Assembly (NCBI RefSeq): GCF_026991475.1
Contig: NZ_JALXBK010000047.1
Span: forward strand, 62,001 to 126,000
Origin: Sulfurimonas sp.
GTDB lineage: Bacteria; Campylobacterota; Campylobacteria; Campylobacterales; Sulfurimonadaceae
DNA: 64,000 bases
Direction: 5' to 3'
Shown here in pieces: positions 8,273 to 17,284 of the stretch (positions are counted from its first letter, which is position 1; each line of letters starts with the position of its first letter). The position numbers and the translations under genes were made by a program. The notes beneath the pieces are model-generated. The model was given only the letters and a program-made list of their open reading frames with translations. It was not told where the DNA came from and did not search any database.

Positions 8273-10100
8273 CTGATTTAAGCTCCACTTTTTCTTCTTC
8301 TTTTAGTTTCTTAAATGCCTTTTTATCATAATTTTTTTGTAGCTTTGCGAGTAATCCTAAATCTTTTTGTAGTTTGGAGAGTTTTTCACTTTTATCTATC
8401 ACATAAGGAGTGAGAATAACCACTAGGTTATCTTGTTCTTTAGTCTTTGCTTTTGATGAGAAGAGCCAGCTTCCAATCAAAGGAATATCACCAAGTAGAG
8501 GGACTTTACTTACAGAGTCTCTCTCATAATTTTTCACAAGCCCTCCAATAATAATACTCTCTCCATGTCGTAAAATTGCCTGTGTTTTTACCTCTTGTTT
8601 TGATGTTACAGGCTGTCCAGTCGCATTTTTAGAGCCATCATCAAGTATGTTTTCTAACACAACGCTTACATCTAAAGTCACTTTATCATTTGATGAAACA
8701 CGCGGTTTTATAGTAAGTGTCAAACCAACATCTTCTCGTTTGTAACTACTTGTCAGTCCTGTGAGTCCAGTAGTTGATGTAACCGTCCCTGTTGAGACCG
8801 ATATAGTTTTTCCTACATAGATGGAAGATTCTTTATTGTTTACACATAAAATAGAAGGATTTGAAATTGATTTTGATGCACCATTTGTCTCAAGAAAATC
8901 AACTGCCGCACCAAGTGCAAAACCTTGTGCAACACCACTGCCTACAAGTGAAGAGGCTAGTGCATTTCCTACAATACCCTGAACAGGAGCGCCACCAAAA
9001 TTTGCAGCTAATGAGTAGAGTCCCTCAGCGCTCAGTGCAGCACCATCGAAACCATATTTAACACCTAGATTTGTGGCATTTTCCTTATTTATTTCAATAA
9101 TTCTAGCCTGCACATAAACCTGGTACTTCTCTTTATCAAGCTCATCAATGATAAGTTTAATACCTTTAATAATAGTAGGATCACCAATAACAATCACTGC
9201 GTTTATCTCTTCACTCGCAGAGAGATTTGGCTTAAGACTTGGATCTGAAAAGACCTGTTTAGAGACAATGTCATTGAGACTTTTTAGTACAGCTTTTGCA
9301 TCTGAATTTTTTAGTTCAAAAATTTCTACACTTTTATTGACACTCGATTCCACATCAAGTTTCTTAATAAGTTTTCCAAGCTTATTAACATTTTGCTCTT
9401 TACCTACCAAAATAATACCATTCGTATTGGCATCAAAAATCACCTTCACATTTTGTGAAACTACCTTCGTATTAAAAATTGATTTCGCTATATCACTAAT
9501 CTTAGCTTGTAATTTTTTTGCATCTGTATGCTTAATTGGGAAAATTTTCACTACACGACTATTTTTAAGTTCTAAATCATGAATGACTTTTTTAACTGTC
9601 TGAATATTTTTTGGATAATCTGTAATAAGAAGTGTATTATTTTCTCTCATTGTCATCAATTTTGCAGTTTTAGAAATAAGATAGCGAATTTTTGCAGCAA
9701 CTACATCTACATTTTCATTGTGTACTTTTATTGCCTGCGTTACCATCAAAGAACCTAAAGCATTTTTATAGCTTGAGATCACTTTTACATTATGTTTTGC
9801 TGCCTCTGTTGCACGAACAACTTCATAAATAGAGCCATTTTGTACTAGAGTGTACCCTTTTGACTCTAAAACAGCAATCAAAATTCCCATCAGTTCATCA
9901 TCATATATTGGAGTTGTACTTACAAAATCTACCGTACCATTTATCTTATTATTTATTAAAATATTTTTATTTGTAATTTTAGAAATAAGCTTTATGAAAT
10001 CATTGACAGCTAAATTAGAAAAGCTGACATTGACCTGTTCTCTTGCAAAAAGGCTTATGCTCAAAGCCACCATCAAAAAAGTTATTTTAATGAATTTCAT
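8259..10100 (-). CDS. gspD: Type II secretion outer-membrane secretin GspD
   Basis: A 613-residue protein with a signal peptide ending near residue 19 (LFA). Four N-domain-like repeats follow, an N0 domain (VNVSFSNLAVNDFIKLIS) and then KH-like N1-N3 domains with repeated IFPIKHTDAKK and IFELKNSDAKA segments. The C-terminal secretin domain is recognisable by the double-glycine stretch, VGLTLTIKPRV and VPLLGDIPLIGSWLF. It forms the outer-membrane exit channel. No pilotin gene is seen nearby. It overlaps gspC and gspE. Confidence 0.95.
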   Translation of the reverse strand: MKFIKITFLMVALSISLFAREQVNVSFSNLAVNDFIKLISKITNKNILINNKINGTVDFVSTTPIYDDELMGILIAVLESKGYTLVQNGSIYEVVRATEAAKHNVKVISSYKNALGSLMVTQAIKVHNENVDVVAAKIRYLISKTAKLMTMRENNTLLITDYPKNIQTVKKVIHDLELKNSRVVKIFPIKHTDAKKLQAKISDIAKSIFNTKVVSQNVKVIFDANTNGIILVGKEQNVNKLGKLIKKLDVESSVNKSVEIFELKNSDAKAVLKSLNDIVSKQVFSDPSLKPNLSASEEINAVIVIGDPTIIKGIKLIIDELDKEKYQVYVQARIIEINKENATNLGVKYGFDGAALSAEGLYSLAANFGGAPVQGIVGNALASSLVGSGVAQGFALGAAVDFLETNGASKSISNPSILCVNNKESSIYVGKTISVSTGTVTSTTGLTGLTSSYKREDVGLTLTIKPRVSSNDKVTLDVSVVLENILDDGSKNATGQPVTSKQEVKTQAILRHGESIIIGGLVKNYERDSVSKVPLLGDIPLIGSWLFSSKAKTKEQDNLVVILTPYVIDKSEKLSKLQKDLGLLAKLQKNYDKKAFKKLKEEEKVELKSDVKP

Positions 10101-10896
10101 ATACTAATTCCTTCTCTTCATTATTTCTCAACACCACTAATTGCAGTGTATCTATTTTATTAATATCTTTATATAAATCAAACGCAGCCTTATAAGAGTT
10201 TAAATCTACATTATTTGCTCTAATTATAACATCTCCACGCTTGAGTCCCAAGCTATCCATTTTTGAACCTCTGCGTACTCTTGTCACTTCAAAGCCATTA
10301 ATCTTATTGCCATTTTTTCTCTCCATAATAGAGATGTCTTTCCAAATCTGATCAGGATTTTTTTCATAATATCGAATATCTTGACGAGACACATCATGTA
10401 CACCCTCGCTCTCTTGAACTCTCATAACAGTTGAGTGCACATTTGTTCTGCTCTTTTGATTTTTTATTTTCAGTACAAACTCTTTACCCGCTTTTGTAAA
10501 GAGTGCCCCACCCTTAAGTATTGATTTTAATTTATACCCAGAGTAGTTTTCTCCCACTGCTACTAATGAAGTTTTTTGAGGAGATGATTTAAGCGCTACG
10601 ATGATAAAACCTTTTGTTTTGTTGCCGTACAATCCTTTTAAAATCATATTTGTAATGCCAATACTACTCTCTTGGAGTGCTTGAGAGTTTGTCACTGCAT
10701 TTGAAGTTCCTACATTTGAGAGCATATTTTTAAAAGTCACCCTATGGTAAGGAGGATTAAAATTTACATTCTCTTTTAAGGAGACACCATCATCTGGCAA
10801 AAACCACCAAAGAGCAAGTGCAATAGACTTTGCCAACGCTAAAAGAACAAGTAGTTTGACAAATATACTTAAATAAGAGTTAGAAACTTTGGACAT
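10087..10896 (-). CDS. gspC: Type II secretion GspC-like inner-membrane protein with PDZ domain
   Basis: About 269 residues. I choose the ATG at 10896 because GGGGAG lies 7 bases before it; another ATG lies 15 bases upstream. One transmembrane helix (about residues 10-33) is followed by a periplasmic homology region (IILKGLYGNKTKGFIIVAL) and a C-terminal PDZ-like domain (INGFEVTRVRRGSKMDSLGLKRGDVIIRANN). This is the GspC layout; the protein would connect the inner-membrane platform to GspD. Confidence 0.85.
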   Translation of the reverse strand: MSKVSNSYLSIFVKLLVLLALAKSIALALWWFLPDDGVSLKENVNFNPPYHRVTFKNMLSNVGTSNAVTNSQALQESSIGITNMILKGLYGNKTKGFIIVALKSSPQKTSLVAVGENYSGYKLKSILKGGALFTKAGKEFVLKIKNQKSRTNVHSTVMRVQESEGVHDVSRQDIRYYEKNPDQIWKDISIMERKNGNKINGFEVTRVRRGSKMDSLGLKRGDVIIRANNVDLNSYKAAFDLYKDINKIDTLQLVVLRNNEEKELVYEIH

Positions 10897-11410
10897 ATTC
10901 ATACTCCCCATTGGCTTGCTTTTTAAAATTGTATAAGGCTGATCTATATTTTCTTTGCATCAAAGAAGATGGCTTTAACTCTGCTGTGATTTTTCTCTCT
11001 TTTATATTTGCTTCGCCATGCAGAGTTCCAAAAGCACCCACTGCGTTTAGCGTTACATTAAGAGGATTAAGTATTGAGTATTTTATAGTGAGACTCTCTA
11101 TTTTTGTAGGTAACATCGAAGCGACAGCAGTTGAGAGCTCAATATTATGCGCCTTTACTTCATTATAAACACCAAAAAGAGATATATCAACTTCTCCTAT
11201 TTTAGCACTTTGAATTGACTCTACATACACATCAAGATGGCGTAACTCAAGAGAGAGACCTTTGTCTTTAACACTTTCATGCGCAATCACAACATGATAC
11301 TTCTGCAACTGTTTTTCTGCAAAGAAGTAGATACTCTCTTTTGGCATAAAGTACATCAAAGCCACAATGAAAAATAGCATATATGCAAAAAATCTTACTA
11401 TTTTTACCAT
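10880..11410 (-). CDS. GspN-like inner-membrane protein
   Basis: A 176-residue protein with one N-terminal transmembrane helix and a mostly beta-rich remainder. The pattern LNAVGAFGTLHGEANIKERKITAELKP resembles the C-terminal strands of type II secretion protein N. Its place between gspM and gspC in a tightly overlapping operon supports a secretion role. GspN is an accessory subunit present in only some systems. Identification is by position and weak sequence pattern. Confidence 0.6.
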   Translation of the reverse strand: MVKIVRFFAYMLFFIVALMYFMPKESIYFFAEKQLQKYHVVIAHESVKDKGLSLELRHLDVYVESIQSAKIGEVDISLFGVYNEVKAHNIELSTAVASMLPTKIESLTIKYSILNPLNVTLNAVGAFGTLHGEANIKERKITAELKPSSLMQRKYRSALYNFKKQANGEYEYVQSF

Positions 11411-11811
11411 TTTATCTCCAATTGCAAAGATGCTTTTTTATCACTTAGCTGCTTAATTTGCAACTCACTAACAATGTAATTACCATTCAAAATTTTACCA
11501 AGCAAAAAATTTAGTGAACGAATGTTCATATTTTTTGATGTCAGTAAAATGGAGGAGTTTGTCACCTTTTCAGTGATATTTGAAGCCCTTAATATAGAAC
11601 TTCTCAATATTTTATTTATTGTTCTTTGCACTTTTGTTTTATTAAAATAGCTTGACTTTAGCCCTTTTATTTTATCTGCTAAAACAACTGTTTGATTATA
11701 AGAAGACTTTGTATCTACTAGTTCTTCTTTAGCTGCGTTTAGCTTCAACATTACAAAAGCCAAAAGAACAATAAGTAAAATAATTATATGTAAGGGGTTT
11801 ACACGATTCAT
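11404..11811 (-). CDS. GspM-like inner-membrane protein
   Basis: A 135-residue protein with a short cytoplasmic N-terminus, one transmembrane helix (about residues 7-24), a coiled-coil-like stretch and a small C-terminal alpha/beta part. This matches GspM in size and topology. It lies directly after the gspL-like gene (4-base overlap), as gspL-gspM pairs usually do. GspM partners GspL in the assembly platform. Confidence 0.65.
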   Translation of the reverse strand: MNRVNPLHIIILLIVLLAFVMLKLNAAKEELVDTKSSYNQTVVLADKIKGLKSSYFNKTKVQRTINKILRSSILRASNITEKVTNSSILLTSKNMNIRSLNFLLGKILNGNYIVSELQIKQLSDKKASLQLEIKW

Positions 11812-12737
11812 AATTTCACCTCCACATACCAGATATTGTTCTTATACTTCGCACTATAATTCAGACTTTTAGCTCTAAAATAAGTTTCAATATAACCCTC
11901 GTCACCTTTTTTTAGACCACTATAACGCAGTGTGACTTTTCTATTTTTATAGGCAATAAATTTCACTTTATGTGTAGGTTTTAGATGCATACCAAGCACA
12001 ACTGCTAGAACTTTTCTTAACTGCATTTGTCTTTTATAGCTCTCTTCATAGCCCTTTAAAAGTGAACGGTTTTGCATCATGGTAGGTTTGAGCGCATATT
12101 TGTGAAATATATTATCTCGCTGCGTTTGAAGTTTATCTATTTTATTGAGAGTAATAATATATTCAGTTGCAACAAGCAGTAACAGCACTACAAAAAGAGC
12201 CACTATAGTATAGAGGCTCTTTTCATTAAGAATATGCCCAAATTGTTTGAGTGTAATTCTATGTTTTGAGAGTTTTATCTCTGTGACATCAAGCATATTT
12301 TGTGCAGCAGTAAACTTTGCAGGTAAAAGAATAACTATATCATCTTTGACAAGTATCACTTCACTTTCATCTATTTTTTTTGCCTCTTCTAAATGCAAAA
12401 ACTCATTTTGAGCAAAATAGACGCCATTAATTTTTGAAGCTGGTACTCCTTTTTGTGCCAACAGATCTAAAATATATTTATCTTCATAAGCAAAAATAAA
12501 ATACTCATCACCAAATTTATAGGCTTCATAGCTGTATCTTCCATCAGGAAGCATATCTTCAAAGAGTGATTCTAACAGCGGCTTCACTTCACGCAGGGAT
12601 TGGAGAGGTAAAGAAACTTTTTTTACCCAGTATAAAGAGGGTGATAAAATAACATTGACACTACTCTCAATATGAAAATCAGCAGAGTTACTATCTACAA
12701 AAACTGTATCGACCTGCCTTTTAAACTTCCAGAACAA
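11808..12737 (-). CDS. GspL-like inner-membrane platform protein
   Basis: A 309-residue protein. The cytoplasmic part (residues 1 to about 170) ends at one transmembrane helix around residues 172-190, and is followed by a periplasmic domain of about 120 residues with a coiled-coil start. This is the GspL topology. It would recruit the ATPase GspE to the membrane. The N-terminal actin-like domain is shorter than in gammaproteobacterial GspL. Position between gspK and gspM supports the call. Confidence 0.7.
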   Translation of the reverse strand: MFWKFKRQVDTVFVDSNSADFHIESSVNVILSPSLYWVKKVSLPLQSLREVKPLLESLFEDMLPDGRYSYEAYKFGDEYFIFAYEDKYILDLLAQKGVPASKINGVYFAQNEFLHLEEAKKIDESEVILVKDDIVILLPAKFTAAQNMLDVTEIKLSKHRITLKQFGHILNEKSLYTIVALFVVLLLLVATEYIITLNKIDKLQTQRDNIFHKYALKPTMMQNRSLLKGYEESYKRQMQLRKVLAVVLGMHLKPTHKVKFIAYKNRKVTLRYSGLKKGDEGYIETYFRAKSLNYSAKYKNNIWYVEVKL

Positions 12738-13635
12738 AATTGGACCCCTTTTTTGATTCTAAATTATACTCAAAACTTATTAGAGCTTTCTCATTATCTT
12801 TCATAATTATAATTTCAACTGCAATAAAAGGCTCATAATAACTAATATTTTGATGAAATCGCATCAAAGAGAGATTTTCATCCGCGCTGAGTCCCAAGTC
12901 ATTTGTATTTGCATAATAGCCTGCGTTTGCACTAAGCGTCTCTGCCCTTTGTTTATCACATCCTAAAATCATCTCCCAAGCTATGGGCTTAATATGGTTT
13001 AAATCCATTTTATAGTTTGTCGCATTACTCTCTGCACTTGTATAAAAAACCTCTGTAGGCATAATATTTTTAAGACTCTGCTCGTGAAATGTCTCTGTAT
13101 AAAATTTATCTGCAACCTCAAGCTGTTTTTTTGAAGCAATATAATTTCTAAAAAGATTAGGTCTATTAGTAAAAATATCACTCTTATATGAGCCATCCTC
13201 TTTTATGCCGCCCATCATATCATCAAGTATATTCAGGTAGTCCGCATTGACTCCTTTTGCAGATAAAAAGGCTAAAAAAGCATCTCGCTTTTCTTTCGTA
13301 TTGAAAATCTCTGGACTTATTTTGTCTCTTGCACTACTAATTTTTATAATAACATTGACACCATTACTGCTTAGTGGAATAAGTGAAGCTTCAGAGAGAA
13401 AAAGTGAAAGGGTATCAGCAGAGTTTATGCTTGTAATTTGTGGTGTCTTGCGTAACATTGTTAAAAAGTCTGCCAAGACACTCCTCGTTTGAATAAGAAA
13501 CTGCTCCTGATTTACACTTTGAGCACCCTCTTTTACATACTTAAGCCCAAGCCCTATGCTAATACTTAATGCCATCACAAAAAAGAGCGTAATCATCAAT
13601 GCAATTGCATTTTTCATCTTTTTTCTCATTCGCAT
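12721..13635 (-). CDS. gspK: Type II secretion minor pseudopilin GspK
   Basis: A 304-residue protein, much larger than the other pseudopilins as expected for GspK. It starts with a basic segment and the hydrophobic helix NAIALMITLFFVMALSISIGLG, which lacks Glu +5, a known GspK feature. A helix-hairpin-helix-like region with ADENLSLMRF fits the family. GspK caps the pseudopilus tip. The start overlaps the gspF stop by one base (TAATG). Confidence 0.82.
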   Translation of the reverse strand: MRMRKKMKNAIALMITLFFVMALSISIGLGLKYVKEGAQSVNQEQFLIQTRSVLADFLTMLRKTPQITSINSADTLSLFLSEASLIPLSSNGVNVIIKISSARDKISPEIFNTKEKRDAFLAFLSAKGVNADYLNILDDMMGGIKEDGSYKSDIFTNRPNLFRNYIASKKQLEVADKFYTETFHEQSLKNIMPTEVFYTSAESNATNYKMDLNHIKPIAWEMILGCDKQRAETLSANAGYYANTNDLGLSADENLSLMRFHQNISYYEPFIAVEIIIMKDNEKALISFEYNLESKKGSNFVLEV

Positions 13636-14849
13636 TAATGAATACTCATAGAAAAAATAGGCAGAAGCATAGCTGCAACGATGAAGCCAATACTACCACC
13701 AACAATAAGCATAAGTGCAGGCTCAAGCAGGGTTAGAAGTGTTGCTATTTTATCACGATTTTCTTCAAAATAGAGTTCAGAGACATTGGTTAAAACATTT
13801 TCAACTTCAGAAGTTTCCTCTCCAAGAGCAATAGACTGAATAAAAGCATAATCAATCTTTGTACTAGATTCATTTAAAGCTTTTGAGAGAAGTTTTCCCT
13901 CTACCACTTTTTTAGATGCATCAACAAAAAGCTCTTTAAGTACAAGATTATTTAAAATATTTGCACTTAAATTAACTGTTTGCACAAAAGGAACACCAGA
14001 GCGTGTAAGCAAAGAGGCGATGTATGAAAAACGTGCCAACTCACTCTTTTGAATTATACCTCCAAAAAGCGGTAGCTTGAGTAAAAGTTTATCGACTCTG
14101 TAAGCGAACTTATAGCTGCGTTTGACCATAAATATAAACGCAGCCACAAATACAAATAGAGTTGTAAGAATTAAAGTAAAATTATTTTTAAAAAAGTCAC
14201 CCATTGCAATAACCACAATAGTAGGCGTAGGAAGTGTTTGGTGCATACTTTTAAAAATACCTGTAATTTGAGGAACAACAAAAGTCAGCATAAAGGCTAT
14301 CATCAAAAGAGAGACAACAATCATAAAAGATGGGTAAGCAAACGCAGACTTTATCTCTTTGTTTATTTTGTCTTGTTCTTTTAAAAAGCGTGAGAGTTCC
14401 ATCAAAACTTCATCTAAAAGACCGCCATTTTCACTTACCTTTATGGACTCTTTAAAAAAAAGAGGCAGTTCCACTACATTTTGCTCCTCTAATGCAGAGT
14501 AAAAATCTTTTCCCTCATCAAGGTAAGTGCTTACGGTGGTTATAAAAAGTCTGATTTTTTTATTTTTTTCATAATGAGACTCTATTACTTTAAGTGCTGA
14601 TACTATGGTGATTCCAGAACGGATATACATTGAGAGTTCACGAGAGAGTACAGAGAGTTCTTGTGGTGAAATTTTATACTTTCTACTAAACTCTAACTTA
14701 TCAAAAAAAGAGGGTGTCTCTTCATCTATACTTTTATACAGAATGTTTTTCGCTTTGAGTTTTGCTTTTGCCTCAGCTAAAGATTGTGCTTCTATCTTAT
14801 CTTTAATCTTTTTGCCATTAGCGTCGATGCCTACAAATCTAAATATCAT
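13635..14849 (-). CDS. gspF: Type II secretion inner-membrane protein GspF
   Basis: A 404-residue polytopic protein with two GspF/PilC repeats. Each has a cytoplasmic helical domain (LSVLSRELSMYIRSGITIVSALK; SELARFSYIASLLTRSGVPFVQT), followed by transmembrane helices near 170-195, 215-240 and 375-398. It is the platform core that GspE drives. The gene carries three copies of the AAACGCAG octamer, two of them as a close inverted pair at 14116-14143. Confidence 0.95.
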   Translation of the reverse strand: MIFRFVGIDANGKKIKDKIEAQSLAEAKAKLKAKNILYKSIDEETPSFFDKLEFSRKYKISPQELSVLSRELSMYIRSGITIVSALKVIESHYEKNKKIRLFITTVSTYLDEGKDFYSALEEQNVVELPLFFKESIKVSENGGLLDEVLMELSRFLKEQDKINKEIKSAFAYPSFMIVVSLLMIAFMLTFVVPQITGIFKSMHQTLPTPTIVVIAMGDFFKNNFTLILTTLFVFVAAFIFMVKRSYKFAYRVDKLLLKLPLFGGIIQKSELARFSYIASLLTRSGVPFVQTVNLSANILNNLVLKELFVDASKKVVEGKLLSKALNESSTKIDYAFIQSIALGEETSEVENVLTNVSELYFEENRDKIATLLTLLEPALMLIVGGSIGFIVAAMLLPIFSMSIH

Positions 14850-15364
14850 CGAAGCACCGCGTTTGCTAAATTTTCTTTGGCATCTTGTGCGGCTTGCATA
14901 GAGTCATAGACAGGTGTATCTTGCAAATATGTTGCCATGTCATAAAATTTATTTTTATACTCTATTAACACCTGATCACCTATTTTATTGTTGTCGAGCG
15001 TGTATGAAAAGCAGACACTCTCTTCTACCCCATCTGCATTGAAAAATGGTTCTGGCTCTTTTTGAATAAAGCCGTAACTGCTATCGTATCTGTAAGTTTT
15101 TACACTATCATCCAAAAATCCATCTATGCTCTTTGTTTTGTTACCATCTAAGTACACAGAACATGTAGAGCAGTCATCAAGACATAAAAGCCTAGCACTT
15201 TTGGCATACTTCAAAGAGCCTAAATACTCTTTGAGATTATCTAAACGCAGCTTTTTACTTGTATCGCTTAAGCGTGAAAAGTTACTAATGGCAAGGGTGT
15301 AAATAACTCCCATAATAACTATGACAATCATTAACTCTATAAGAGTGAAAGCGCTGCGTTTCAA
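14846..15364 (-). CDS. gspH: Type II secretion pseudopilin, GspH position
   Basis: A 172-residue prepilin-like protein beginning MKRSAFTLIELMIVIVIMGV, with a short leader and Glu +5. The body has two cysteine pairs (CLDDCSTCS near residues 60-70) that could form disulfides in the periplasm. It lies between gspG and gspF. Size and order suggest GspH. It overlaps gspF by 4 bases. Confidence 0.72.
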   Translation of the reverse strand: MKRSAFTLIELMIVIVIMGVIYTLAISNFSRLSDTSKKLRLDNLKEYLGSLKYAKSARLLCLDDCSTCSVYLDGNKTKSIDGFLDDSVKTYRYDSSYGFIQKEPEPFFNADGVEESVCFSYTLDNNKIGDQVLIEYKNKFYDMATYLQDTPVYDSMQAAQDAKENLANAVLR

Positions 15365-15366
15365 GC

Positions 15367-15798
15367 CTATTTACATCCACTCATTTTGATGTCTGCTGCC
15401 TCTTTTTTACCACCCTCTTTACCATCTGCACCAAGAGAAATAAGCTCTACATGACCATCATCATTGATGTAAATAAATGGATGTCCCCATGAATCTTTTG
15501 GAAGTTTAGAGTCTTTAAAATAGCCACTACTTGAATAGTTTGGATACTTTTGTGGATCAGGATTTTTTACTAAGGCCTCTAACCCCTCTTCAGTTGATGG
15601 ATAAACGCTATTGTTAATTTTAAACATATCAAGTGCACCATCATAAATGCTCTTCATCTGCACACAAACAAGGTTGCGTTTAGCCTCTTCACCCTTACCT
15701 GTAAGACTTGGCATAACCATAGCAGCTAAAAGACCAAGTATAACAATGACAATCATTAACTCAATTAAAGTAAAACCTCTTCTCATATTTCTTTGCAT
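15367..15798 (-). CDS. gspG: Type II secretion major pseudopilin GspG
   Basis: A 143-residue protein and the clearest pseudopilin here: leader MQRNMRRG, then FTLIELMIVIVILGLLAAMV, then the GspG body with YPSTEEGLEALV, the segment LPKDSWGHPFIYI and the acidic GADGKEGG loop that binds calcium in characterised GspG. It is the first gene of the operon, with its own promoter. The ribosome-binding sequence AAAGG lies 8 bases before the ATG. Confidence 0.97.
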   Translation of the reverse strand: MQRNMRRGFTLIELMIVIVILGLLAAMVMPSLTGKGEEAKRNLVCVQMKSIYDGALDMFKINNSVYPSTEEGLEALVKNPDPQKYPNYSSSGYFKDSKLPKDSWGHPFIYINDDGHVELISLGADGKEGGKKEAADIKMSGCK

Positions 15799-15827
15799 TA
15801 AAATTACCTTTGCGTATTTATTTATAT

Positions 15828-15856
15828 ATTATAGTGAAAAAGGATTACATTATCAA
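15828..15856 (-). promoter_or_regulatory. Sigma70-type promoter of the type II secretion operon
   Basis: On the minus strand, TTGATA (15856-15851) and TATAAT (15833-15828) are separated by exactly 17 bases, and the gspG ATG follows 29 bases after the -10. This is the best promoter in the window and implies that the twelve secretion genes start here rather than at the lipoprotein gene upstream. Confidence 0.65.
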
Positions 15857-15924
15857 TGCAAGAATAGAAAAGTTAAAATTTGAAGGGATAAAAAGTAAAG
15901 GGATGACAATAGCAATCAAGAAGA

Positions 15925-15946
15925 TAGGAAGACAGAGGGTCTCCTA
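15925..15946 (-). terminator. Candidate terminator hairpin between lipoprotein gene and gspG
   Basis: The minus strand can form an 8-bp stem with one bulged base (TAGGAGAC pairing with GTCTTCCTA) around a 5-base loop. The T-tract that follows is weak (TCTTCTTG). It lies about 55 bases past the lipoprotein stop and upstream of the gspG promoter, a sensible place to end the lipoprotein transcript. Confidence 0.35.
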
Positions 15947-16000
15947 CCTTAATTGTATAACTAGCAATATCAGAAGTTTGAAGATGCTAATAACTACTAT

Positions 16001-17206
16001 TTAGAGTGTATTATAATAATTCTCTGCATCTACTTCATTTACATATACATGAACTACATCACCATCATTTTTATTTACAAGTTTTAAATAATTCTCAACT
16101 GGTTGCACAGTATAAGGATCAGGATTTTTTTCATCAGAATGATGTATAATTAATGTATTACCTGAAACTTCTATAGTCTCTGTTCCAGAAGATTTCTCAT
16201 TACCTTTTAAATCTTCATATGTCCAAGAGTTACCATTTTCTGCAATAACAATTTTACTCATCCACGCTCCACCATTATCTTCACCTACGGCATAGAGTGT
16301 TTTCCCAGAAATCCTACTCTTCAAATTTTCCATCACTTTGGCAGAAAGAGCTTTATAATACTTCTCAGCGTCAGCTTGGGAACTGTATAATCTATGTACT
16401 ATACTATCGGTTCCATAATCTTGACCTAAAATATATCCATTTTTTTGAGTAAATATAGTATATCCACCATCTGTTCCTATTGCAACTTTGTCTCCATTGT
16501 ATGTAATAGAATCACTATATGTTGGGGCTTGACTATCTAAATTATATTTTTTAAATTGTGTTCCATCTGAAGATACAACAAATTTAAAAATCTCAATTGA
16601 ACCATCTTCTGAATCTACAATATAGAAAGTCTTACCTGCTAACAGATCTTTAACAACACTCCCTTGTGTTGATTTAAGATGTTGTTGGGCTTCTTCTATT
16701 GTTTTAACCTTACCTTTAAAATCATGATCTCCCTGCTTCACTTGATCAACAACAACTTGTAAATCAGTCGTATCTTTTGGTACAGCTTTTGTTATGTCCT
16801 TATTTTTAATTGCATTTGTAAGAATCTCGAGAACTTTATCTGTAATTTGAATACCATTAGAAGCATTACCATCAACATCAATAGATTGTAAAAATCTTGC
16901 TACTGTTACATTATTTTCAACTATTTTTGCTTGATTTGTCAAATCAGCAGCTGACACTGTTTTCAAAGGAATACCCGCAGCTGTAAATGTACAATCTTTT
17001 CCTTTCTCAAAAGTAAAAGCTCCTGCTGCATCTGTCGTACCTGTTTTTGAACCACAAGTGTAATTAACACCAGCAACAGCACTATCAACATAGTACCCTG
17101 TTCCTGTTGTTGCTGCTTGCTCATTATTATTACTAGAACCACCACACCCTGTAAGAAGTAAAAGAGAACTCGCTATGATGCTTATTGCTAAAATACTTTT
17201 TTTCAT
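16001..17206 (-). CDS. Surface or periplasmic lipoprotein of unknown function
   Basis: A 401-residue protein with a lipoprotein signal (LLLLTGC, Cys21), followed by a low-complexity GGSSNNN linker. Residues about 37-125 (GYYVDSAVAGVNYTCGSKTG, then FTFEKGKDCTF) resemble a small beta-rich domain with a cysteine pair found in secreted or adhesin-like proteins of marine bacteria. The rest has two similar halves around SEDGSIEIFKF and EDNGGAWMSKI, each with a tyrosine-rich A-x-A-x-K-Y-Y element, suggesting an internal repeat. It lies just upstream of the secretion operon, so it could be a substrate, but that is only context. Confidence 0.75.
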   Translation of the reverse strand: MKKSILAISIIASSLLLLTGCGGSSNNNEQAATTGTGYYVDSAVAGVNYTCGSKTGTTDAAGAFTFEKGKDCTFTAAGIPLKTVSAADLTNQAKIVENNVTVARFLQSIDVDGNASNGIQITDKVLEILTNAIKNKDITKAVPKDTTDLQVVVDQVKQGDHDFKGKVKTIEEAQQHLKSTQGSVVKDLLAGKTFYIVDSEDGSIEIFKFVVSSDGTQFKKYNLDSQAPTYSDSITYNGDKVAIGTDGGYTIFTQKNGYILGQDYGTDSIVHRLYSSQADAEKYYKALSAKVMENLKSRISGKTLYAVGEDNGGAWMSKIVIAENGNSWTYEDLKGNEKSSGTETIEVSGNTLIIHHSDEKNPDPYTVQPVENYLKLVNKNDGDVVHVYVNEVDAENYYNTL

Positions 17207-17284
17207 CTTATTTCCTTATATTAATCTGAAATTATTTTATAATAAATGAGATTAATAATATATAAAAGAACAAAATGAATTATT

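Noticed and set aside
15810..16004. A 64-residue plus-strand ORF in the gap upstream of gspG
   Set aside because: It runs over the gspG promoter and the candidate terminator, has no ribosome-binding sequence, and its sequence is low-complexity and basic. I treat it as chance.
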